Assembly (NCBI GenBank): GCA_951812535.1
Contig: CATOSK010000003.1
Coordinates: 221,001-285,000 of the forward strand
From: an uncultured Dehalococcoidia bacterium
GTDB lineage: Bacteria > Chloroflexota > Dehalococcoidia > Lucifugimonadales > UBA3495
DNA length: 64,000 nt
Direction: 5' to 3'
Both the position numbers and the translations under genes were made by a program. Positions 50,276 to 58,723 of the stretch are shown piece after piece. Positions within the stretch are counted from its first letter, which is position 1. The number at the start of each line of letters is the position of its first letter. Below the pieces are notes generated by a model, which saw only the letters and a program-made list of their open reading frames with translations, had not been told where the DNA came from and made no database searches.

Positions 50276-50662
50276 CTACTCCAGGAACGACGCGACTGCG
50301 GAATCCACCGAGCTATGCAGGGGGATTATCCGGTCGAATCCCACGGTGACGAACACATCCAGCACCGGACCGTCCAGGTTGCACGCGGCAAATTTCGCTC
50401 CGCGCCGGCGCAGACCCTTGGCCACTTGCAGTACCACTCGCAGCCCCGCGCTGCTGATGTACGAAAGCCCCTCAAAGTTCAGCACTACTGCGGGACTTTC
50501 CTCCTCCAAGGCATCGTCCAGCCTGCGCCGGTACTCGGCCGCGTTCAGCCCATTCACCCGCCCTTCGGTGGTTACAACCAAACTTCCCCGTTCCCACCAC
50601 TTCTCTACGTTCAATTCCTCGACCTCCTGTTTGGTGTTCACCCCAGGAATCGGACTATTCAT
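50276..50662 (-). CDS. STAS-domain anti-sigma factor antagonist (second copy)
   Basis: 128 residues with a 20-residue extension before the STAS domain. The core AVVLNFEGLSYISSAGLRVV places the phosphorylatable serine at about 71. It resembles the STAS protein at 40307-40645 in the core and in the final GFDRIIPLHSSVDSAVASF. It begins 18 bp after the amt2 stop and lies 103 bp before the RR-PP2C gene, so it is the probable substrate of the adjacent kinase/phosphatase pair. Confidence 0.88.
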   Translation of the reverse strand: MNSPIPGVNTKQEVEELNVEKWWERGSLVVTTEGRVNGLNAAEYRRRLDDALEEESPAVVLNFEGLSYISSAGLRVVLQVAKGLRRRGAKFAACNLDGPVLDVFVTVGFDRIIPLHSSVDSAVASFLE

Positions 50663-50680
50663 CCCACGCCCGATTTTACC

Positions 50681-51907
50681 CTAAATGTCGTATCCCCGTT
50701 CTCCATGAGCCGCCAGGTCCAGTCCCACCAACTCGTCCTCCTCATCCACCCGGACTCCGCCCATTACCCGGTCCAGCACCTTCAGTATTATGAAGGTGAA
50801 CAGCCCGGCCCATGCCATGGAGGCTACGACTCCCAGGGCCTGCACCCCCAGCTGAACGTGGACATCCCGTCCCTCCACCGGATAACCCTGGCCCCCGAAG
50901 AGCGGTAATGCCAAGAAAGTCACCAGCACCACGCCTATAATTCCGCCCAGACCATGCACCGCGAAAACATCCAGCGCATCGTCAATGTTGAGATTGCGCT
51001 TTATTATACCAACGGCGAAGAAACAGACCAGGCTGGCCGACGCCCCCAGGATAAGTCCCCCAATCGGCCCGATGTACCCCGACGCCGGGGTAACCGCCGC
51101 CAGTCCGGCGATAACGCCGGTCACCGTGCCGATCAACGATGCGTACTTCCTCGTTATCCACTCCAGGATCATCCAGGTAAGGGCCGAGGCCGAGGCGGAA
51201 ATATGGGTCACGGCAATTGCCATCCCCGCCTCTCCGTCAGCGGCAAACTGGCTTCCGCCGTTGAACCCGAACCACCCCACCCACAGCATCCCCGTCCCCG
51301 CCGCCGTCATCCCGGGGTTGTGGGGTGGCGCAATCTCGTTGGGAAACCCCAGGCGACGGCCCACGATTATCGACGCCACCAGCGCCGCCGCCCCAACGTT
51401 GGCGTGCAACACCAAGCCTCCGGCGAAGTCCATCGCCCCCATCTGCTCCAGCCAGCCACCGCCCCACACCCAGTGGCAGATAGGAATGTACACCAGCAGT
51501 GACCATAATCCGCTGAATACCAGCACCACCGGAAACTTCATTCGCTCCGCATAGGCCCCCGAAATTATTGCCGGGGCAATCATCGCGAAGGTCATCTGGA
51601 AGATGACGAATACCATCTCGGGCAGGTTGGGCGTCTCCGGGTGGACCGTTTTCGGCGCTATTCCCAGAAAGAAGGCGTTTTCCAGGGTGCCTATGAACCA
51701 GAACAGGCTCTCTCCGAAGGCCATGCTGTACCCCACCGAAAGCCAGATCACACTGGCCAAGGCGGAGATCGCGAAACACTGGATGACTACGGACAGGACC
51801 GACTTGGAGGCTACCAGCCCCCCGTATACCAGAGCCAGCCCCGGCAGAGTCATAAAGAGGACAAACGCTGTCGATGACAGCATCCATGCTGTATCGCCTG
51901 AGTCCAT
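50681..51907 (-). CDS. amt: Ammonium transporter (second copy)
   Basis: 408 residues, the usual Amt length, with eleven helices and no long signal region. Blocks are MLSSTAFVLFMTLPGLALVYGG, VFVIFQMTFAMIAPAIISGAY, DFAGGLVLHANVGAAALVAS and DVFAVHGLGGIIGVV; the two histidines of the pore lie in the last two. It differs clearly from the copy at 42339-43763 and is closer to canonical AmtB. It opens the minus-strand partner-switch operon. No GlnK/GlnB gene is adjacent to either copy. Confidence 0.94.
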   Translation of the reverse strand: MDSGDTAWMLSSTAFVLFMTLPGLALVYGGLVASKSVLSVVIQCFAISALASVIWLSVGYSMAFGESLFWFIGTLENAFFLGIAPKTVHPETPNLPEMVFVIFQMTFAMIAPAIISGAYAERMKFPVVLVFSGLWSLLVYIPICHWVWGGGWLEQMGAMDFAGGLVLHANVGAAALVASIIVGRRLGFPNEIAPPHNPGMTAAGTGMLWVGWFGFNGGSQFAADGEAGMAIAVTHISASASALTWMILEWITRKYASLIGTVTGVIAGLAAVTPASGYIGPIGGLILGASASLVCFFAVGIIKRNLNIDDALDVFAVHGLGGIIGVVLVTFLALPLFGGQGYPVEGRDVHVQLGVQALGVVASMAWAGLFTFIILKVLDRVMGGVRVDEEDELVGLDLAAHGERGYDI

Positions 51908-52096
51908 CGACCTCCGGTGGCGCTCGCTCGTTCAACCGGGGCGCCGCTTCCCATCAGTTTGACCCAAGGCCCTAGTTTAACCCCAACACGAAGATAGGTG
52001 AAGTACTAATAGCACGCGGCACCATTTACACCGGTCTGAGCCTCCCGATGTGCAGTTCTTTGTGAACGATTTGTGAAATCGGAATCCGTCACCCTC

Positions 52097-52149
52097 AAAA
52101 TTTAAACCCGGGGAAACCATAACAACGAAAGGGTGGCTTCCCCGGGTTT
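52097..52149 (-). terminator. Rho-independent terminator of the pha operon
   Basis: 12-bp perfect stem AAACCCGGGGAA/TTCCCCGGGTTT (52104-52115 with 52138-52149). On the minus strand it is followed by AAATTTT, about 50 bases after the phaE stop. The rest of 51908-52197 holds no gene. Confidence 0.75.
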
Positions 52150-52197
52150 CTGACAGCTGGAACCCCGGTTCAGGGAGCGGTATGCGGCAAGCGGGCT

Positions 52198-52932
52198 CTA
52201 ACCGGAGGGTTGCTCCTGCGCTTCCGGGCGGGCTCCCGGTCCCGCTGTACTGACCGGTGCGGACGTTGGCCGCCTCGCTGTGGTGGCGGCATCAACAGTG
52301 GCTTGCAGCTTACGAACCACATCCGACAGGGACTCAATCTGTCCCTCCAGGCCAATGATCCTTTCAAACATCCGGTCAATCTGTGCTCGCGATGGCATGT
52401 TCCATGCCCGCAGGGCGGCGTCAATCTGCGGATTGCTTTCCCTCGCCAGCTTCCCCTGCCAGACCAGCACCTGCTCCATGTATTTCCCCAGCGCCTGCGA
52501 AAATTCTTCCGTGCTCATTGACTTGGCAAAGGTCGACGCCAGCGATTCCAGCCCCTGTGCCCATTGCTTTTCCGCTTCCGACAAGCTCTGGGGAAAAGAC
52601 GGGTTGGCCATCATCTGCCGCGCCTGCTCCGCCCACACCTGGTAAAGCTGCTGCCACATCTGGATCAGCCCTTCGGCATTAAATCCCTGGAATGGAGCGC
52701 TCATCCCCGGCGTCGGGCCGCCGCCCATTCCGAACGGAGGGGCCGCGAAGGGCCACCCACCGAAGGGCGTCGCGCCTGGCCCGGGGGAAGTAAATCCGGG
52801 GAACCCCGGGGCTGCCTGCGCCCACGCCTCCGCCGATTTCCTGAACGTCTCTTGCCAGGCCTCGAAGGCGGCGGCCGCATTACCCCCAGCCGCCGAACTG
52901 TGGTCGCTGGTTTCCGTTTCGCGCGTGGTCAT
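52198..52932 (-). CDS. phaE: Class III PHA synthase subunit PhaE
   Basis: 244 residues. An N-terminal AAFEAWQETFRKSAEAWAQ is followed by a Gly/Pro/Phe-rich stretch (about 40-85), then a helical region with MWQQLYQVWAEQARQMM and ending LEGQIESLSDVVRKLQ, a coiled-coil-like segment. This matches PhaE, the non-catalytic partner that activates class III PHA synthase. It follows phaC by 57 bp, so both should be made together. The disordered C-terminal tail is rich in Pro and Ala. Confidence 0.85.
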   Translation of the reverse strand: MTTRETETSDHSSAAGGNAAAAFEAWQETFRKSAEAWAQAAPGFPGFTSPGPGATPFGGWPFAAPPFGMGGGPTPGMSAPFQGFNAEGLIQMWQQLYQVWAEQARQMMANPSFPQSLSEAEKQWAQGLESLASTFAKSMSTEEFSQALGKYMEQVLVWQGKLARESNPQIDAALRAWNMPSRAQIDRMFERIIGLEGQIESLSDVVRKLQATVDAATTARRPTSAPVSTAGPGARPEAQEQPSG

Positions 52933-52989
52933 TGGTAAATCTCCCTTGCAGGCTGACTCGACATGGAATGGGGGTAAGCTGGAGTTACG

Positions 52990-54078
52990 TCAGGCCGCCG
53001 GCGCCGCAGAATGGGCCAGCACCCATTCATTTATCTTGGGCCACAGGGTCTGGTGGGCCTGCCGCCCTGAAAACACCGAGATATGCCCTCCCGGCAGTTC
53101 AATAAACTGCTTGTCCGCGCTGCCAACGGCGTTCATCAGTCCCTCCGCCGCCGGCGACGGAACGATGTAATCCTGGCTGGCGGCGGCCACCAGCAGCGGC
53201 TGGACAATGCGCCTAAGATTCACAGCCTGGCCGTTCAGCACGAACTCTCCCCGCACCAGCCGGTTGCTGCCGTAGAGGTCCTTGGCCAGCTCGCTGAAAA
53301 ACTGCCCCGGCATTCCGATAAAGTCGTTGGCCCAGCGGTTCATCGCCTTGTAGCTTTCAATATACCCCGGACGCTGGGCATTGGCCCAAAGACCAGCCAT
53401 GGCCTGCGCTTCCAGCGTTGGCCGCAGCATCTTGAAACCGGTTCCCATCAGGCTGGCCGGCAGCCCGCCGTACCGCTCCACGATCAGGTCCGCGGGGAAG
53501 TGCCGCTGGTCCAGCCACACCCGGAACATACCGCCCTGTTCAAAGTCAATCGGGGCCACCACCGCCACGAAATTCCGAACCGGGGCATCAGGATTCAGGG
53601 CCAGGTAGCAAGCGCCCAGGGTGCCGCCCAGACACAGCCCGTTGAGCGTGAGCTCCCGCGCTCCCGAGGTTTCCAGGACCTGCTCGATAGCCCTCGGAAT
53701 AATGTTGAAGACGGCTTCCTCGAACCCCAGTTCCTTGTCTTCCTCGGCTATCTCTCCCCAGTCCAGCAGATAAACGTCGTGGCCCTGATTCACCAGGTAC
53801 TCGATCATGCTGTTCCCGGGTAAAAGGTCCAACACGTAGGGACGGCTTATCCCCAGCCAGGGAACGATCAGATAGGGCAGGGGATTGGTCTTGGGCTGGC
53901 CCGGCGCATACCTCAGCAGCCTGGTCTTCCCACGCTTCCAGACGAGCTGCGACGGCGTGGAACCAACCGGCGGATCGCTCGGGTTGGTCACGAAGGAATC
54001 GAACAGGGTCTGGACCCGCTCCATGTTCTTCTTCAGGTCTTCCTGGAACTGAGCCTCGAACTCCGTCGAATCAACCAA
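52990..54078 (-). CDS. phaC: Class III poly(3-hydroxyalkanoate) synthase subunit PhaC
   Basis: 362 residues from a TTG start chosen because AGGAGG lies seven bases before it; a GTG 18 bases upstream is the only alternative. It is an alpha/beta-hydrolase-fold polymerase. The nucleophile is Cys149 in LNGLCLGGTLG (lipase box with Cys), Asp lies in AASQDYIVPS and His in LPGGHISVFSG. YLLDWGEIAEED and NFVAVVAPIDFEQGG are typical. The size (about 360) is that of class III, as confirmed by phaE next door. It polymerises hydroxyacyl-CoA into granules. Confidence 0.95.
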   Translation of the reverse strand: MVDSTEFEAQFQEDLKKNMERVQTLFDSFVTNPSDPPVGSTPSQLVWKRGKTRLLRYAPGQPKTNPLPYLIVPWLGISRPYVLDLLPGNSMIEYLVNQGHDVYLLDWGEIAEEDKELGFEEAVFNIIPRAIEQVLETSGARELTLNGLCLGGTLGACYLALNPDAPVRNFVAVVAPIDFEQGGMFRVWLDQRHFPADLIVERYGGLPASLMGTGFKMLRPTLEAQAMAGLWANAQRPGYIESYKAMNRWANDFIGMPGQFFSELAKDLYGSNRLVRGEFVLNGQAVNLRRIVQPLLVAAASQDYIVPSPAAEGLMNAVGSADKQFIELPGGHISVFSGRQAHQTLWPKINEWVLAHSAAPAA

Positions 54079-54172
54079 GGCAACGCCTCCTCGCACCTCT
54101 GTCGGGGACCGGCAATGGCCGGAGCAATTCCTCGCTCCGCCGGGTTGGAGAACTGGGGAGAGAGAACCCCCG

Positions 54173-54685
54173 CTACTTCTGCGCCGACGCCGACGGTCCC
54201 TTGACCATCGCCACCGACCAATCCATCAACGCCTGCCCGTAATCGAAGGAGCTCTTCACAACTTCCTGCCCCGACTCCACCATGGCCGTATTAGCCTGGA
54301 GCATTCCGGCTATCAGCTCCACCCGCCGCTGTTCCACACCCGTCACGTACTCGGCGCAGGCGGCGTAAAATCCGGAGTCCCCATCCATGATTTCCCGGAC
54401 CAGCTCGCGTACTTCCGGTTTCGCCCCGGCATCGCCGGACGCCGGAACAGCAGCCATTTCCCTGACCAATTCGGCCACCTTGCCATTGCGGGTCTGGGCA
54501 TATGCCATCATCCCGTCCCAGGCCTGCCGAGTCTCCCGGGCCTCAACCCGGGAAGCCTCGGCTCCGCTTTTGGCCATCCCGGTCATCTGTCCCAAGCCCG
54601 CTTCGGCAGCCGAAAATCCCTTCGCGGCCAATTCGTTCTGTGCCTTGAACACCGCTTGGGCTGCCTCGTTCATCTTGTCCGCCAT
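54173..54685 (-). CDS. Phasin-like granule-associated protein
   Basis: 170 residues starting MADKMNEAAQAVFKAQNELA with GGAGG upstream. The protein is almost wholly helical and amphipathic, with QTRNGKVAELVREM and VEQRRVELIAGMLQANTAMV. It ends LMDWSVAMVKGPSASAQK. Size and setting between phaQ and phaC point to a phasin coating PHA granules, although sequence similarity to PhaP is weak by eye. It is 41 bp after the phaQ stop. Confidence 0.65.
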   Translation of the reverse strand: MADKMNEAAQAVFKAQNELAAKGFSAAEAGLGQMTGMAKSGAEASRVEARETRQAWDGMMAYAQTRNGKVAELVREMAAVPASGDAGAKPEVRELVREIMDGDSGFYAACAEYVTGVEQRRVELIAGMLQANTAMVESGQEVVKSSFDYGQALMDWSVAMVKGPSASAQK

Positions 54686-54725
54686 GGTTCCTTTTCCTCC
54701 GTTACTGTTGAACACTGTCCCGGCT

Positions 54726-55148
54726 TCACCCCTTCGCCGAATCGTCGCCATCTACCGGGTAATCCTCTTCCCCTGAATGCGCCGCGTCGGCGGGAAAGGC
54801 AAAAAACTGGGAGTACAAATCAAAAAACCCGTCGATCATCCTTTGGTACCCCGACACCACTTCGCTCCACCCCTTCAGCAGCTCCTCCCCAGCCTCGGTG
54901 ATGCTGTATACCCGCTTGGCCGGGCCGCTCCCGTCCGTCTGCCACTCTGAGGAAACGTGTCCCTCGCGCTCCAAGCGCCGCAGCTCCCGGTAGAGCGTAG
55001 GGTGGTCGACCTCTGGAAACCCCATACGGTTCAGCTGCTGCATGATGACGTAGCCGTGGACGCTCCACTGCTTCAGCACCAGCAGGATCCACGGAGTCAT
55101 AAAATTCTTCGGCAACCGGTGCCCGGCCCACAGATCTTGTGGTTGCAT
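54726..55148 (-). CDS. phaQ: PadR-type PHA-responsive repressor PhaQ
   Basis: 140 residues starting MQPQDLWAGHRLPKNFMTPW. The winged helix has VLKQWSVHGYVIMQQLNRMG, FPEVDHPTLYRELRRLEREG and GPAKRVYSITEAGEELLKGW, closely following Bacillus PhaQ. The C-terminal helix (SGYQRMIDGFFDLYSQFF) should form the dimer. In Bacillus, PhaQ represses phaP and its own gene and is released by polymer. Here it is the first gene of the pha run, and an ATGT-ATGT-ACAT motif overlaps its start. Confidence 0.88.
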   Translation of the reverse strand: MQPQDLWAGHRLPKNFMTPWILLVLKQWSVHGYVIMQQLNRMGFPEVDHPTLYRELRRLEREGHVSSEWQTDGSGPAKRVYSITEAGEELLKGWSEVVSGYQRMIDGFFDLYSQFFAFPADAAHSGEEDYPVDGDDSAKG

Positions 55149-55158
55149 GTATGTACAT
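55147..55158 (-). promoter_or_regulatory. Possible PadR-type operator at the phaQ start
   Basis: ATGTATGTACAT contains the dyad ATGTACAT and the ATGT/ACAT half-sites seen at PadR operators. Only one copy is seen. Confidence 0.3.
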
Positions 55159-55588
55159 TTATCACATAAAGACAGAAAACTCAACCTCCCAGGACACTGG
55201 CATCACAACTCTCCCCGCCGTTCCCGCGCCCGCGTCGTCGGGCGAATCCACAGCCCCGGCTGCCAATCGCGGCCGCCTCCAGCGGAAGGCTGCCGATTTC
55301 AGCCAGGATTGCAACAGCAAGCCAGACTTGCTAGCCTGAACCCGTCGCCCAGTCCTTTTTTGGCAGGTTAACTGACTTGGTGCGAAACCGGAGGGATTTG
55401 GGACACGAGCGCCACCGCCACTACCTTATGGTCGTCGGCCGGTTGCGCGCGGGGAACCGGGACATGGCAAACCCAGCGGAATCGGCAAGGCTTTCGGGCC
55501 GACTGGCGTTTCATCACCTTGGCACCCGCATCAAGCTCAAGCCCTGTACCCTTCATTTTAGAGTTGGTAGGCCACCAGGACGATGCAC
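55159..55588. other. Divergent intergenic region
   Basis: 430 bases between phaQ and the amidohydrolase gene. It should hold both promoters. No gene, hairpin or repeat that I can support. Confidence 0.4.
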
Positions 55589-56356
55589 ATGATAGACTCC
55601 CACTGCCATGCCGCGCACTTCTACTACGAGCCAATTGAACCGGCTTTGGACTCGTTGCTGAGGAACGGCGTGGAGAAGGCCTTGCTAATCCCGCTGGGGA
55701 TGGTTGATTCTCTCAATCCCTATTTGCTTGAGTGCGCCCAGCGTTTCCCAGGCCGCTTTTCCGTGGTGGCAACGGTGGACCCCCTCGTGCCGGAGGCGCC
55801 TGCCCAACTGGAAGAATGGGCGCGGCGGGGAGCCGAGGGAGTCCGGCTGAGCCCGGGCGACCCGGTCGGCATCTGGCAGAAAGCCGACGAGTTGGGCCTG
55901 GTAGTCAGCGTGCGCCGCAGGGTCGAAGACTCCGTGTCTGAGCACTTTCGCAACATCGTGGAATCCCTGCCCAACCTGAAAATCATCCTCGAACACCTGG
56001 GATGCCGGATGGAGGATGCTGTAGCGCCATACGATATGTTCCGGCGTGTGTTGTCCCTCGCCCAATACCCCAACGTCTACATGAAGGTCCCGGGGCTGGG
56101 GGAAATTTGCCCCCGCCCAGAGCGTTTCCCACGGCCGGAGGCCCCTTTCAGCGATATACCCCCGGTAATCGACATGGCCATAGAGGCTTTCGGAACGCAG
56201 CGGCTGATGTGGGGCAGCGACTATCCCCATGTCGCCGAACGGGAGGGATACGGCAACTGCCTGCGGCTGCTGATGGAGCACGTAGTCAGGAACGAAGGGG
56301 ACCGGGAATGGATCTTTGGTAAGACTGCGGCAACCCTGTTCAGGTTTGGAGAGTAG
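55589..56356 (+). CDS. Amidohydrolase-2 family protein
   Basis: 255 residues. The ATG at 55589 is preferred because AGGA lies eight bases before it; an ATG six bases earlier is too close. MIDSHCH supplies the metal-binding HxH, IILEHLGCRMED a further histidine region, and LMWGSDYPHVAEREG the catalytic aspartate and histidine. The TIM barrel of this group contains decarboxylases and lactone hydrolases acting on aromatic or 2-pyrone acids. It precedes an LLM monooxygenase gene by 100 bp, so they may act in one pathway. Confidence 0.85.
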   Translation: MIDSHCHAAHFYYEPIEPALDSLLRNGVEKALLIPLGMVDSLNPYLLECAQRFPGRFSVVATVDPLVPEAPAQLEEWARRGAEGVRLSPGDPVGIWQKADELGLVVSVRRRVEDSVSEHFRNIVESLPNLKIILEHLGCRMEDAVAPYDMFRRVLSLAQYPNVYMKVPGLGEICPRPERFPRPEAPFSDIPPVIDMAIEAFGTQRLMWGSDYPHVAEREGYGNCLRLLMEHVVRNEGDREWIFGKTAATLFRFGE

Positions 56357-56456
56357 TCCAACTGGCGACCCTGAGACCAAGCCGCCCAGTCCTCCTGGAA
56401 GAGCTTCCTATATTGGGGGCGAGAGCGGCGACCCTGAAAATAATGGAGGTCACGCC

Positions 56457-57602
56457 ATGAGATTCGGGCTCTTTTACACATTGCGGTTTCCGGAACCCTG
56501 GTCCACGGAAGCGGAGCACAAGTGTCTGCGGGAGACGTTGGAACAGGTGACCTATGCCGAGGAGATGGGCTTCGAGGGGCTGTGGCTTACCGAGCACCAT
56601 TTCATCCCGGCTTGGTCCATGTGCGCCTCCCCCGACATAATCCTGAGCGCAGTGAGCCAGCGTACCTCCAGGATGCGCCTGGGAGTGGCGGTGGTGATGT
56701 CGCCCATTCATCATCCGCTGCATACCGCGGTGAAAATGGCCACCCTGGACCTGCTGAGCGACGGGAGGGTTGACCTGGGCCTGGGCCGTTCAACCACGCC
56801 CTTGCAGCTCACCCCCTTCGGCGTAAAACTGGAGGACACCAGGGGCATGATGGAAGAAGCCCTGTCCATAATCCCCCGAATGTGGACTGAGGACGAATTT
56901 GCCCACCAAGGCAGGTACTATGACATCCCGGCGAGGCAGGTGGTCCCCAAGCCCCTGCAAAAGCCTCATCCGCCCCTGTGGGCAGCGTGCACCCAGGAAG
57001 AGACCAGCCGCATCGCCGGCGAGCTGGGAATCGGGTGCCTGATTCACGGTCAGCCCGGCCCAGAGAGGGTGGGGAAGTACATCGACACCTACAAACAGGC
57101 CATCAAGAATGCCAAACCCGTGGGCCATTTCATCAATGAGCAGGTTGTAGCCGACGTTGTCGCCCACTGTGAAGAGAATGACAGCCGGGCCCGCGAGCAG
57201 GCCGCCAGGTGGCTGGACGACGACGTTATCCCGGACCGCGACCGGAGGGCCAAATACTGGGAAGGAGTCGAAGAGGCCGACGTGCCCCCGGACTACCTGC
57301 ATCACTTCCGCAGCGCACAACGCCGCCTGGCCAGGACCGAGAGCGGCATCACTCCTGAGAGCCTGCTGGACCCACAAAGCGGGTACTGCTTCGGTGACCC
57401 CGATGCCTGCATCCGGGTCGTGGAAGAGTACGAAGCGGTGGGCGTGGAAGAGATGATGCTCCGGCTGCAGGTAACCCCGGCCACCACCCATGAAGACGCG
57501 ATGAATTCCCTGCGCCTCTTCGGGAAGTATGTCATCCCTCATTTCCAGGAGAAGGAGAGGAAATCTCAGGCCCCGGCTCAACAGGTCGTCGCGGACAACT
57601 AG
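56457..57602 (+). CDS. LLM class flavin-dependent oxidoreductase
   Basis: 381 residues from the ATG at 56457 behind GGAGG; the open frame starts earlier inside the amidohydrolase gene. Blocks are MRFGLFYTLRFPEPW, FEGLWLTEHHFIPAW near residues 35-49, MRLGVAVVMSPIHHPLHTAVKMA near 72-94, DGRVDLGLGRSTTPLQL near 101-117 and YYDIPARQVVPKPLQKPHPPLW near 158-179. Unlike its neighbours it has a long C-terminal insertion (about 235-340). Cofactor FMN or F420 cannot be decided. Substrate unknown. Confidence 0.88.
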   Translation: MRFGLFYTLRFPEPWSTEAEHKCLRETLEQVTYAEEMGFEGLWLTEHHFIPAWSMCASPDIILSAVSQRTSRMRLGVAVVMSPIHHPLHTAVKMATLDLLSDGRVDLGLGRSTTPLQLTPFGVKLEDTRGMMEEALSIIPRMWTEDEFAHQGRYYDIPARQVVPKPLQKPHPPLWAACTQEETSRIAGELGIGCLIHGQPGPERVGKYIDTYKQAIKNAKPVGHFINEQVVADVVAHCEENDSRAREQAARWLDDDVIPDRDRRAKYWEGVEEADVPPDYLHHFRSAQRRLARTESGITPESLLDPQSGYCFGDPDACIRVVEEYEAVGVEEMMLRLQVTPATTHEDAMNSLRLFGKYVIPHFQEKERKSQAPAQQVVADN

Positions 57603-57791
57603 CGGGGCCTTGGGCCCGGTGTTTCCAGCAAAACGGCGCTCACTACCCCGAGGTTCCAGGCGGTCGGGGCGCCAGGCACGCGTTTTAATCGGTCGCAGTG
57701 TCAGGTTGGGGTCGCGAAGAAGGAAGCATTTTCAACCTCCCCGGTCGCCCGTGTGGAAAGGACGATCGGGGTGTGGGTCCCCGAATCGAAG

Positions 57792-58574
57792 CTATCCGTG
57801 CAGCCGTTGGAAAGCTGAAAGACGTTCTATGCCGTGCTCTTCGTCGTATTCCGGGGCTGAGACCAACTGGCCGGTCATGGTTTCAGTGGTCTGCAGGGCC
57901 ATGAATACGGCTACGTCGGCGATATCGTCAGGCAGTCTCATTCGCTTGTGCACTTCGTCGTCGTAGTCATCGTTGGGTTTGGTCAGGTTCCAGCCGGGAT
58001 CGAGGACGTTAACGGCTATTCCAAAGTCCTTCACCTCGTCCGCCAGCGACTCGCTCAGCCGCTCCACCGCCGCCTTGGCAGCACCGTAGGACGCCTGTCC
58101 GGCCCGGCCCCGGCGGGCGACGTTCCTTGAGGTCAGGTTTACGATAACGCCTCTCCGGCGTTCCATCATGTGGGGCAGGACCGCCTTGCAGGCCAGGAAA
58201 GTGGTGGTCAAGTTCGACTCCAACACTCGCCGCCATTCCTCTTCGGTGATGTCCAGGACCGTCACCGAGTGGGTCAGGTCGTTGGTGAAAAGCCGGTATC
58301 CGCCGGCGTTGTTGACGAGAACATCTATCTTCCCCAGCTCACAGACAGTTTCCCGGGCTGCTCGGTTGGCGCCTTCGCTGGTGGTCAGTTCAGCGTTGAC
58401 CGTGTGGGCCCTGCGGCCGAGGGAGCGAATTTCCAGGCCCACTGCGTCCAGCTCCGAAGGAGTGCGGGCTACGACGGCGACGTCCGCCCCCTCGCGAGCG
58501 TAGGCCAAGGCCATCGACCGGCCCAACCCGCGGGCCCCTCCGGTTATCAGGGCGACTTTGCCTTCCAGTTGCAT
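57792..58574 (-). CDS. SDR family oxidoreductase
   Basis: 260-residue classical short-chain dehydrogenase with all catalytic parts: cofactor loop TGGARGLGRS near residues 11-20, NNAGG near 88-92, the catalytic serine region IVNLTSRNVA near 143-152 and YGAAKAAVERL near 163-173. AVNVLDPGWNLT follows as usual. It oxidises or reduces a hydroxyl/keto group with NAD(P). In contrast to the SDR at 20345-21139, its Tyr-x-x-x-Lys is intact. It reads in the same direction as the aldo/keto reductase upstream, 149 bp apart. Confidence 0.92.
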   Translation of the reverse strand: MQLEGKVALITGGARGLGRSMALAYAREGADVAVVARTPSELDAVGLEIRSLGRRAHTVNAELTTSEGANRAARETVCELGKIDVLVNNAGGYRLFTNDLTHSVTVLDITEEEWRRVLESNLTTTFLACKAVLPHMMERRRGVIVNLTSRNVARRGRAGQASYGAAKAAVERLSESLADEVKDFGIAVNVLDPGWNLTKPNDDYDDEVHKRMRLPDDIADVAVFMALQTTETMTGQLVSAPEYDEEHGIERLSAFQRLHG

Positions 58575-58723
58575 CTTTCAACCACCTTTCAGGAACGAGC
58601 CGCCCCGGCCCGGAGGTTGACTCGCATCAGTAGTAACTATGGACCGGGAACCGCGGGAGGGACTGCCGCTGCTGATCCCCTTCCTTCACGAACATGTCCT
58701 GACGGTTACCGTTCAGAGGCACC

